A DNA stretch of 64,000 bases from Kiritimatiellia bacterium (GTDB lineage: Bacteria; Verrucomicrobiota; Kiritimatiellia; RFP12; UBA1067): NCBI GenBank assembly GCA_017405115.1, contig JAFRBA010000118.1:1-64000 (forward strand), given 5' to 3'. The notes under the pieces are model-generated. The model was not told the DNA's origin. It did not search any database and saw nothing but the letters and a program-made list of their open reading frames with translations. The position numbers and the translations under genes are program-made. Positions 57,438 to 64,000 of the stretch are shown piece by piece (within the stretch, counting starts at the first letter, position 1; the number at the start of each line of letters is the position of its first letter).

Positions 57438-58908
57438 TGGTCTCAAGGAAATCAACACGGCAGACCTCTTCTGCGGTGCCGGCGGCGCGTCCACGGGATG
57501 CGACGAGGCATGCCGGCGACTGAGATTCAGAAGGCGCGGAGTTGCGATCAATCACTGGAGGATCGCAGTTGACACGATGCGCAGGAACCATCCCAACCTC
57601 AACACGCTCGACTGCAAGATCGAAGAGGCTATTCCGGCCGAGCTCGTGCACGGGAAGTTGCATCTTCTATGGGCAAGCCCAACGTGCACCCATTTTAGCA
57701 GGGCGCGTGGTGGAAAGCCGAAGGACAATCAGCAACGCAGCCAGCCGGAATTTGTCCTCACGTGGCTGACGCAGTGCGACGTGGACAACCTGATCGTGGA
57801 AAACGTGCCAGAGTTCCGAGACTGGGGCCCTCTTGATGAAGAAGGTCATCCGATTAAGTCGCAGAAGGGCGTGTACTTCAGGGCGTGGGTCACTCACATC
57901 AAGAGCCTTGGCTACAACGTCAAGTACGACGTCTTGTGTTGCGCTGATTATGGAGATGCCACGACGCGGAAGAGGTTTTTCCTGATAGCGTCAAAGGCAG
58001 GATTGCAAATGCCGGAGTTTCCGAAGCCTAAGTTCGGGAACCACGTCAAGGGCATGAAGCAGTGGAAGGCCATCAGGGAGTGCCTCGACCTTTCAGACAT
58101 CGGGAAGAGCATTTTCAACAGGAAGAAGCCGTTGGCCCGCAACACGCTGAGGCGCATCGCAGTCGGTATGAAGAAGTATAATGGAATGGACTTCCTCATC
58201 GACATGCTTGGAGCCGGAGAGAAGCATGAATGCAGGCTCAAGCAGCTTGAACTTCCGCTACCGACTCAGCATGCTGGAGGAAACCGCTTTGCGGTCGTCC
58301 GTCCATTCATCGTCAAGTTGCGCAACAACAACACGGTCGAGGATATCGATGAACCTCTGTCGACAGTTACCACAACAGGCGCGCACCACATGCTGTGCCA
58401 GCCGTTTGTTGTCGACTGCATAGGTCACGCCGGAGATTCAAAGGAGCTGGATGGTCCGATCGGAACACAGTGTACGCACGACAGGTTCGCACTGTGTTCT
58501 CCGATGATTATCGGGCAGCAGAGCTGCTCGGCGGCGCGCTCTGTGGACGAACCGTGCCCGACCATATCGACGAGCGGCGCAATACAAATCGCGACTCCGA
58601 TCATATTGGACATGTCGCGTCCTGGAGGAGGAGACTCTGGGCACATTGGAAGCGCAGACGAGCCTATCAGAACGATCACGTCGTGCGACGCGATGCAGCT
58701 CGGGCTTCCGATGCTGGAAGACGGCAGGCTCGTCGACATCAGGATCAGAATGCTGAAGCCGTCCGAGTTGGCGGCCGCGCATAGCTTCCCGAAGGAATAT
58801 GTATTGACTGGAAACCGTGGGGAGCAGGTCAAGCAGATCGGAAACTCAGTGCCGGTAATGACCGCGGCGGCGCTGTGCGAGCAGATGCTCAAGAAGTACG
58901 CGGCGTGA
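57415..58908 (+). CDS. DNA cytosine-5 methyltransferase
   Basis: m5C methyltransferase motifs are present: I (DLFCGAGGASTG, residues 17-28), IV (WASPTCTHFS, catalytic Cys in PTC), VI (ENV), VIII (TTRKRFFLIA), and X (GNSVPV). A long target-recognition region (residues 200-430) contains repeated PLSTVTTTG/PCPTISTSG/PIRTITSCD segments. GTG start with AAGGAG. No partner restriction enzyme is nearby, so it is probably a solitary enzyme protecting phage DNA. Confidence 0.9.
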   Translation: MKALSYLSGLKEINTADLFCGAGGASTGCDEACRRLRFRRRGVAINHWRIAVDTMRRNHPNLNTLDCKIEEAIPAELVHGKLHLLWASPTCTHFSRARGGKPKDNQQRSQPEFVLTWLTQCDVDNLIVENVPEFRDWGPLDEEGHPIKSQKGVYFRAWVTHIKSLGYNVKYDVLCCADYGDATTRKRFFLIASKAGLQMPEFPKPKFGNHVKGMKQWKAIRECLDLSDIGKSIFNRKKPLARNTLRRIAVGMKKYNGMDFLIDMLGAGEKHECRLKQLELPLPTQHAGGNRFAVVRPFIVKLRNNNTVEDIDEPLSTVTTTGAHHMLCQPFVVDCIGHAGDSKELDGPIGTQCTHDRFALCSPMIIGQQSCSAARSVDEPCPTISTSGAIQIATPIILDMSRPGGGDSGHIGSADEPIRTITSCDAMQLGLPMLEDGRLVDIRIRMLKPSELAAAHSFPKEYVLTGNRGEQVKQIGNSVPVMTAAALCEQMLKKYAA

Positions 58909-58920
58909 CAGGAGGAGATC

Positions 58921-59067
58921 ATGAAGAAGAAATTCCTTGTTAACTTATACGACCGATATTCAAAAGAGAGAATCGCCCAGTTGATAGTTACGGCCGTAAA
59001 CATGGACGAAGCGTTCAGGATCGCCGTTGAATGGCAAGAATCCAGAAAAAGCAAAAAAAGGAGATGA
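58921..59067 (+). CDS. Small basic protein, 48 aa
   Basis: Follows GGAGGAG with good spacing. MKKKFLVNLYDRYSKERIA then a helical segment and a Lys/Arg end. Beta-beta-alpha pattern. Not recognised. Confidence 0.5.
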   Translation: MKKKFLVNLYDRYSKERIAQLIVTAVNMDEAFRIAVEWQESRKSKKRR

Positions 59068-59068
59068 C

Positions 59069-59206
59069 ATGATTACAGTGGATGAGTTCTGGGCCATGTG
59101 CAACGATACTTGCAAGGATCTTATGAGGAAAGGCCATACGCCTGCGACGCTGTTCACGCAGAACTGCGCGATCGTGTACACGGCCATGAAATGCATGAAA
59201 AACTGA
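59069..59206 (+). CDS. Small protein, 45 aa
   Basis: Starts one base after the previous stop, with AAGGAG upstream. Helical, with Cys and Met residues. Not recognised. Confidence 0.45.
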   Translation: MITVDEFWAMCNDTCKDLMRKGHTPATLFTQNCAIVYTAMKCMKN

Positions 59207-59216
59207 AGGAGAGGAA

Positions 59217-59414
59217 ATGAAAGCATTGACGATGATGGGAATCGCGGCGTTTGCCGCGCAGGAATGGGGAAATCCGCTGACAATGGTCGCGGACGCATTC
59301 GGATGCGAAAACCGGGCGAAAGTGTGCCGGAAGCGCCACGAGGTAAACGCGAGGCTGAAGGCGGACAAGGCCAGGAAGGCGGCGAAGAAGGCAAGGCGGA
59401 GGAACAGGCGATGA
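59217..59414 (+). CDS. Small basic protein, 65 aa
   Basis: N-terminal helix-turn-helix-like segment (GNPLTMVADAFGCENRAKVC) and an Arg/Lys-rich tail. Possible DNA binder. ATGA overlap with the next gene. Confidence 0.5.
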   Translation: MKALTMMGIAAFAAQEWGNPLTMVADAFGCENRAKVCRKRHEVNARLKADKARKAAKKARRRNRR

Positions 59415-59749
59415 GCGATCTGTGTCACATGCGCAAGATGGAGCGAGGAAGGGTACTCTACTGCCTCGACTACATAATGCGTAGCCTGAACGACGAAGAG
59501 GCTCAGGCTATATGGCTTGAGGAAGGTTGCGAGGACGGTCTTATGACGGACAGGAATTTCCTGACCGAAGACCAGGTCGAAGACCACGCAGAGCTCGTCG
59601 AATCACAGCAACAGCTAGACGACTTCGTCGCTCTCGCTGCGAGGACTCTCTTCAGCGAGGTGTATCCGGATGCATGGAAGTTCCTGACAGACCAGTTCAA
59701 GCATAAGTTCGACGAGCTTATGAGGCCAGAAAGGTGCGTGCTGACATGA
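59411..59749 (+). CDS. Hypothetical protein, 112 aa
   Basis: Acidic helical protein (LNDEEAQAIWLEEGCEDGLM). Not recognised. ATGA-coupled on both sides. Confidence 0.5.
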   Translation: MSDLCHMRKMERGRVLYCLDYIMRSLNDEEAQAIWLEEGCEDGLMTDRNFLTEDQVEDHAELVESQQQLDDFVALAARTLFSEVYPDAWKFLTDQFKHKFDELMRPERCVLT

Positions 59750-60300
59750 AGGATGCAGAGCGCATATCGTTCAACGAGAACGAGAACTGGGGAGGGCTTG
59801 AGAACGCATCTCTCCACACGGCTGCAGTCGGGGCGAGGATCGCGGACAACAGGAGACGCGAATTCGGCGTGTTCGCTGACAGGATCACGGTCGTCGGGGA
59901 AAAGAAGGTTGCCATGATGCTCCAGAAGTGGGCTCTTGGCAGACGGACGCTCAATGCTATCAAGAAGCACACGCGATTCTCGTTCTACGGGCCTGGTCAC
60001 GACGAAAACACGTGGATGTCCGGAGAGACGAAGAACAGCGTCATCATCTCGCTGACTGTCAGGTGCTGCGGCGAATACGTCTACCTTAAGGCATACGCTG
60101 ACAAGGTGGATGGCCCGATCGACCTCCTTCCTGCAAAAGACGAAAACGGAGAGGTCTGCTGGGAAATCGTCATGAACGGAAATGTCGTCGGAGCTGACTG
60201 GCCGAAAATCCATGCGGACAGCAAGGACTCAGCAATGTCTCTCCTTCTTGACTACATCGGAAACGAGCTTGAGGGGAAGGACGACCTATGGCAGTCGTGA
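59746..60300 (+). CDS. Hypothetical protein, 184 aa
   Basis: An alpha/beta protein with beta segments near residue 100 (SVIISLTVRCCGEYVYLKAY). Not recognised. Overlaps the next gene by 13 bp. Confidence 0.5.
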   Translation: MKDAERISFNENENWGGLENASLHTAAVGARIADNRRREFGVFADRITVVGEKKVAMMLQKWALGRRTLNAIKKHTRFSFYGPGHDENTWMSGETKNSVIISLTVRCCGEYVYLKAYADKVDGPIDLLPAKDENGEVCWEIVMNGNVVGADWPKIHADSKDSAMSLLLDYIGNELEGKDDLWQS

Positions 60301-60551
60301 AAGAGAAGGTTGCGGGCAAGCGCCCGAAGTACAGGTATGTCGTGAAGGTCGTCGAGACCGTTGAGTCTCTTACTGCAGTAGAATCCGACAAGAAGCTCGC
60401 GTGGAACAGGATCAAGGACATCGCCGAGCGACGAAGGGTGTCTGGAGAGCTTACATTCAACGGAGTCAAAGACGTTGACATGTGGGTCTGCGACGCGTAT
60501 GTAGACGGGAAGGAGATCCACAGAACCCCGTCAGACAGGAAGCGCAAATGA
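60288..60551 (+). CDS. Hypothetical protein, 87 aa
   Basis: Basic, beta-rich (YRYVVKVVETVESLTAVESD), ending in RTPSDRKRK. Possible nucleic-acid binder. ATGA-coupled to the next gene. Confidence 0.5.
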   Translation: MAVVKEKVAGKRPKYRYVVKVVETVESLTAVESDKKLAWNRIKDIAERRRVSGELTFNGVKDVDMWVCDAYVDGKEIHRTPSDRKRK

Positions 60552-60871
60552 AAGGCGACATCATGTTCGCACCTCTGTTCAGCGTCTGGCAGATAGACGC
60601 ATGGGCAGATGGTGACGGCGGGTGGACGTGGAACGACAAGTACAAGCTATTCGAGTTCCGATCCAGGTCGTTAAACATGAAGCGCGAGTTCACGATGCGG
60701 CTTCGTCACTTCCTGTCGTGCTACAAGAACCCGATAACGGGAATCAAGGAGTATCACGATCTTGGAAAGGGATGGTTCTATGTGACCGATGACTGGTACA
60801 TAATGGAACTGTGCAGGAAGTGCGATGGCCAGCCATGGTTTGCATGCATACGAGAATCACAAAGCCATTAA
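60548..60871 (+). CDS. Hypothetical protein, 107 aa
   Basis: Trp-rich (WQIDAWADGDGGWTWND), then basic, ending with a CRKC pair. Not recognised. Confidence 0.5.
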   Translation: MKGDIMFAPLFSVWQIDAWADGDGGWTWNDKYKLFEFRSRSLNMKREFTMRLRHFLSCYKNPITGIKEYHDLGKGWFYVTDDWYIMELCRKCDGQPWFACIRESQSH

Positions 60872-60885
60872 CGAGGAGGATGCTA

Positions 60886-61164
60886 ATGAGTATGTTCGGA
60901 AAAGACTGGGAAAACGGCGTAAGCATCGCCAAGTTCAAGTGTGCCACGAACGGGCCGGAGGGCATGTGGGACACTGAGATGAGGATCGTGAAGCTTGAAG
61001 CAGGAAAGAGATACTTCGTCGTGTACGATCCATTTGCAAACCGTCTCATGTGGTTTGACGGAGATCGCCTCGGGAACATCGAGGCTCGTGTCGCGTTCAG
61101 AAACATCGTCGAGCTTGCCATGTGCGACGCAGACGAAGGGAGGAACCTCCGTGGAAAAAGTTGA
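60886..61164 (+). CDS. Hypothetical protein, 92 aa
   Basis: Starts after GAGGAGG. Beta-rich with YFVVYDPFANRLMWFDGDR. Overlaps the next gene by 14 bp. Confidence 0.5.
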   Translation: MSMFGKDWENGVSIAKFKCATNGPEGMWDTEMRIVKLEAGKRYFVVYDPFANRLMWFDGDRLGNIEARVAFRNIVELAMCDADEGRNLRGKS

Positions 61165-61477
61165 AGTCACGTTCGAAGGCTACATGGAGACGCTCGAGCA
61201 TCTCAAGTACGACGACCTCGTAACTGCGTTCAGTGGATACCGAGGAGATGACGCATGGGACCTCTTCGTCCTCATGGTGAGGCGAGGAGACCTCAACCTG
61301 TCGAACGGCCCACTTGCCGTCATACGCGAGTTCTCCGACAACGCGGAGATCGTGTACGAGGACGATTTCGCAGACAAATACCCGAAATACTCGTCAGTCA
61401 TGACGTGGGACGAGTTCGTCAGGAACGAATGCATCTGCGGCGACGAGTGCGCGGCGGTGCTGTCAATGGGAGAATAA
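61151..61477 (+). CDS. Hypothetical protein, 108 aa
   Basis: GTG start preceded by GAGG. Acidic, with a C-terminal CICGDEC cluster that could bind metal. Not recognised. Confidence 0.5.
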   Translation: MEKVEVTFEGYMETLEHLKYDDLVTAFSGYRGDDAWDLFVLMVRRGDLNLSNGPLAVIREFSDNAEIVYEDDFADKYPKYSSVMTWDEFVRNECICGDECAAVLSMGE

Positions 61478-61480
61478 AAG

Positions 61481-61885
61481 ATGAAGGTCATTACGTTGAG
61501 CGAGCCTGACTGCGGAGGAAAGCCGACTGGCTACTGCGCAGTCGCGGAGAGCGAAGGAAATATCGAGCTGGCCGCGCACATCAAGAGAGCCCTTGTTGAC
61601 GTCTGGCACTACGGCGAAGGAATGGCAGACAATGCTGTTTCCGGATACGTCATGCGGGGACTGAAGGAGCGCGGGTTCGCGTGGATCGACGAGCGCATCC
61701 TCGTCGAGCTGAACCAGGTCGACAAGTTCGACGACGAGAACGGAAAGAAGACATACGCTGAGATGCTCGTCATCGGCCTCAACAATGGTACGATCAAAAT
61801 CGAGGTCGAGCGCGCTCCTGTTGGAGTGGACATGAAGTGGGCCGAAGGCGTCGTCAGGGACGCGCTGAAGTTCTACATGATGTAG
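61481..61885 (+). CDS. Hypothetical protein, 134 aa
   Basis: Starts four bases after the previous stop. Alpha/beta pattern (AAHIKRALVDVWHYGEGM; MLVIGLNNGTIKIEVE). Not recognised. Confidence 0.5.
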   Translation: MKVITLSEPDCGGKPTGYCAVAESEGNIELAAHIKRALVDVWHYGEGMADNAVSGYVMRGLKERGFAWIDERILVELNQVDKFDDENGKKTYAEMLVIGLNNGTIKIEVERAPVGVDMKWAEGVVRDALKFYMM

Positions 61886-61898
61886 GAAGGAGGACGAA

Positions 61899-62639
61899 AT
61901 GAAGGCCGATTTGGCAAACAACTGGATCATGATGTGTCTGATTCCGTACGGAGTCGCTGAAGAGCACAGGAACAAGTTCGTCGCGTGCATGCTCGGAGAC
62001 GAAATCGCGTCGGACGAGGAATTTTGGAAGATGACGGATGACTGGTGTGAGTTCAAGGTATGTGCCGTAGGGTGCAGGTTCAGTTATGACGGCGCGTGCT
62101 TTCACCCGTTCAGGCCAGGGAGCATGTGCGACGCCATTTTCTCAAGCGTTATGCGCGGATGCGGAAACGCAGGACCGCTTGTTAACGAAGAGGCGTGCAA
62201 GGCACTTGACCACAGGCACTGCAATCACTGCTGTCTTTCGCTATCGAAGGAATGGGACGACACCGAGTTCGAGCGCGTCGAGCGTTTCTACAGCGACCTC
62301 ATCGAGGACGCATCGAAGCACAGGACGCTGTACGGCCGCACGTACGACGAGTTGATTTCACGCGGACTCAAGTCTTCGGAGGGAAAATGCTTCTTTCCGG
62401 GTCGTCCGAATATGAAACAGTACGAGGACAACGTGCGCCGTCACTTCGACAAGATGACGCGCGAACACTACAAGATCATCGTCGACGCGATCGACGAAGA
62501 CAGCAAGAGCATCCGGGACGTGGACGAACAGAACGGAAAGTCCGCGCTTGCGAAGGCGCTCCTGAAGGTGAGGCTCGACCTCGTGACGCACTGGATGAAC
62601 TACTGGGCGGCCGGAAAATACAAGGAAGAGGAGGCGTGA
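61899..62639 (+). CDS. Cysteine-rich hypothetical protein, 246 aa
   Basis: At least eleven Cys in the first half, including HCNHCC; the second half is helical. AAGGAGG upstream. Possibly a zinc protein. Family not recognised. Confidence 0.5.
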   Translation: MKADLANNWIMMCLIPYGVAEEHRNKFVACMLGDEIASDEEFWKMTDDWCEFKVCAVGCRFSYDGACFHPFRPGSMCDAIFSSVMRGCGNAGPLVNEEACKALDHRHCNHCCLSLSKEWDDTEFERVERFYSDLIEDASKHRTLYGRTYDELISRGLKSSEGKCFFPGRPNMKQYEDNVRRHFDKMTREHYKIIVDAIDEDSKSIRDVDEQNGKSALAKALLKVRLDLVTHWMNYWAAGKYKEEEA

Positions 62640-62640
62640 A

Positions 62641-63510
62641 ATGTACGAGAACATGAACGACGCGCTGAAGATCATCTGGATGGACGAGGGCCGTCAGAAG
62701 CTCCGCGAATCGATGAACGAGATGAACGTCCGAATGATCAGAAGGTATCCGATGTTCCAAGACAAGGAGGAACGGAACCAGAAGGTCGACGAGAAGGACG
62801 CGGTGCGCCTGTGCGGTTGCATCGAAGACGCGCTTGAAGGCGTCGCCAAGCTCGACGATCTCATCGACGAGCTCAAGTGGATCCGCGGAGGGCTCGTCGA
62901 AAGCGTGCTCGAGATGCGGAACGCCTACCGCTGCACGGGATGCAGAGACGCGATCATGCGTCTCGCCGAGCTTTCGAAGCAGGAAAGCCCGTGCGCCGAG
63001 AGCGTGAGGTCCGCGTTCGCCGAGCTTCTCGGATTCTCAGAACTCCCCGAGCAGTTCGTCAACGTGAAGGCGATTGAGTCGAGAATGCACGAATATACCT
63101 GCGTGACTTTCGGGGTCGCAGACAGGCCGACGACGGCAACGGTAGTCATACCGGTCGAGATCGACTACGGGAAAGACTTCAAGATCCCGAACGAGATCGA
63201 GGAGCTTGCCCAGTATTCGCGCGAACTTCTCTCCGACAAGGCGGGGCCGCACATCAAGATGTTCGTGAGCCTCGGAGCCGTCTCGCACGCCGGCGAATAC
63301 TGCGTGAACACGACGGACGACGTCTCGTGCGTCTGCAGGAGCGTCCAGGAGCTCAGGGACAAGGTCGACAAGGTTGTCGGCCTCGACGTCATCGGAAAGA
63401 TGAAGTGGATCGAGGACATCCGCGACGTAAAGACGGTCGAGGACTTCTCCTATTGGAGGGGCCTGAGATCCGCGCGCGCGGCTGCCGAGAGGAATAGGAA
63501 AGGAGCATGA
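62641..63510 (+). CDS. Hypothetical protein, 289 aa
   Basis: Starts one base after the upstream stop. A CTGC pair near residue 100 and a long helical N-terminal domain are visible, then a beta-rich C-terminal half (TVVIPVEIDYG, IKMFVSLGAVS). Not recognised. Confidence 0.5.
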   Translation: MYENMNDALKIIWMDEGRQKLRESMNEMNVRMIRRYPMFQDKEERNQKVDEKDAVRLCGCIEDALEGVAKLDDLIDELKWIRGGLVESVLEMRNAYRCTGCRDAIMRLAELSKQESPCAESVRSAFAELLGFSELPEQFVNVKAIESRMHEYTCVTFGVADRPTTATVVIPVEIDYGKDFKIPNEIEELAQYSRELLSDKAGPHIKMFVSLGAVSHAGEYCVNTTDDVSCVCRSVQELRDKVDKVVGLDVIGKMKWIEDIRDVKTVEDFSYWRGLRSARAAAERNRKGA

Positions 63511-63511
63511 T

Positions 63512-63853
63512 GTGCCAGGAAGCATAGTTGGATACGACGAGGCCCTCTCGGCGGTCGGGGAGGCCGCCGGGAAGGGTGTCGGAGTCTACGAAATGGCCAT
63601 AGCGTTTGAGCTTGAATACGCCGTTTCGGAGAAGAGAAAGGCGCTTGGAAGGCGCAAGAAGGCCATCGAGAAGCTTGAAGGCGACGCGCCGCTCCTGTAC
63701 GACGCGGCAGTCGAGCTCTTCAGGAAGGCAGCGGGGGGATGTTCTCCGATGGACGCCGCGCAAGGCATCATCAGAAGCTACCTCAACTGCGGAATGGACG
63801 TAAAGCGGGCGCGCGCGTACGCGCAGATCGCGGATTTCGCCGTGGGGACTTGA
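63512..63853 (+). CDS. Hypothetical protein, 113 aa
   Basis: GTG start six bases after AAGGAG. Helical, Ala-rich (ALSAVGEAAGKGVGVYEMAI). Not recognised. Confidence 0.5.
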   Translation: MPGSIVGYDEALSAVGEAAGKGVGVYEMAIAFELEYAVSEKRKALGRRKKAIEKLEGDAPLLYDAAVELFRKAAGGCSPMDAAQGIIRSYLNCGMDVKRARAYAQIADFAVGT

Positions 63854-63878
63854 CTTCGCGGCGAAGTCCGTGTAAAAT
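63850..63878 (+). promoter_or_regulatory. Sigma70-type promoter
   Basis: TTGACT (63850-63855), 17 bp, TAAAAT (63873-63878), 28 bp before the ATG at 63906; its first bases overlap the end of the preceding gene. Confidence 0.6.
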
Positions 63879-63905
63879 TACAACCCGAAACAAGAGGAAG
63901 AGAAG

Positions 63906-64000
63906 ATGCTTTTGATCACCGTCGCAGTGGCGTGCATGGCATTCGGCCTGTACGCCGGAAAGAGGCGGGCGAACGGATGCGGATGGTACGCCATCGCCTG
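63906..64000 (+). CDS. Small membrane protein, 3' end beyond window
   Basis: Starts after GAGGAAGAG with MLLITVAVACMAFGLYAGKR, a hydrophobic segment followed by a basic loop, and continues past the window end. Only 31 codons are visible. Confidence 0.45.
   Translation, partial: MLLITVAVACMAFGLYAGKRRANGCGWYAIA

Noticed and set aside
1..64000. Genome-wide UGA recoding suggested by the UGA at 33230
   Set aside because: Many genes end in UGA within ATGA overlaps that require it to be a stop.

Overview
The window is one arm of a tailed bacteriophage (Caudoviricetes) genome, probably part of a large one. About 85 closely packed genes, nearly all on the + strand, are joined by ATGA/GTGA stop-start overlaps and mostly preceded by strong AGGAGG-type ribosome binding sites. 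A portal protein, tail-fibre-like proteins, a SbcC/SbcD pair, a RecA-like ATPase, a single-strand-binding-like protein, a dCMP deaminase and an m5C methyltransferase identify it as viral. No large terminase, major capsid, DNA polymerase or integrase was recognised, so those must lie outside the window if present. The host is a bacterium using sigma70-type promoters (TTGACA/TATAAT) and Shine-Dalgarno starts. Lipoprotein and Sec signals suggest a Gram-negative host; the taxon cannot be fixed from sequence alone.

Layout. (1) 1-10.2 kb: virion morphogenesis genes, including a putative capsid-associated protein, a DUF192 protein, a beta-helix protein, a zinc-ribbon portal, baseplate/fibre-like proteins and a divergent DUF3008 gene pair. 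(2) 10.2-17.2 kb: eight linked genes for exported, membrane or lipoprotein products, one with YadA-like head repeats, with an AT-richer core. (3) 17.2-31.5 kb: a carbohydrate-binding repeat protein, a complete RpoD-like sigma factor, a 2929-residue repeat protein, a HAD phosphatase and a GH130-like propeller. (4) 31.5-35.4 kb: a structured RNA region, tRNA-Arg(CCU) and many small genes, including a receiver-like protein and a zinc-ribbon gene interrupted by UGA. (5) 35.4-50 kb: recombination and nucleotide metabolism. (6) 50-64 kb: small accessory genes, including an acyl-carrier-protein domain lacking its serine, an HNH protein and the methyltransferase.

Three things stand out. First, 39.24-41.25 kb is a self-contained cassette: promoter, leader hairpin/terminator, two conserved phage proteins of unknown function, about 690 bp of degenerate 5-nt-periodic G-rich repeat with no coding logic, then an intrinsic terminator. 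Second, the ssb-like gene is interrupted by a group I intron carrying an intact TnpB nuclease (IStron-like). Third, several -10 elements sit 7-8 bp before start codons, implying leaderless mRNAs. All functional statements come from reading motifs by eye; no database search was run.
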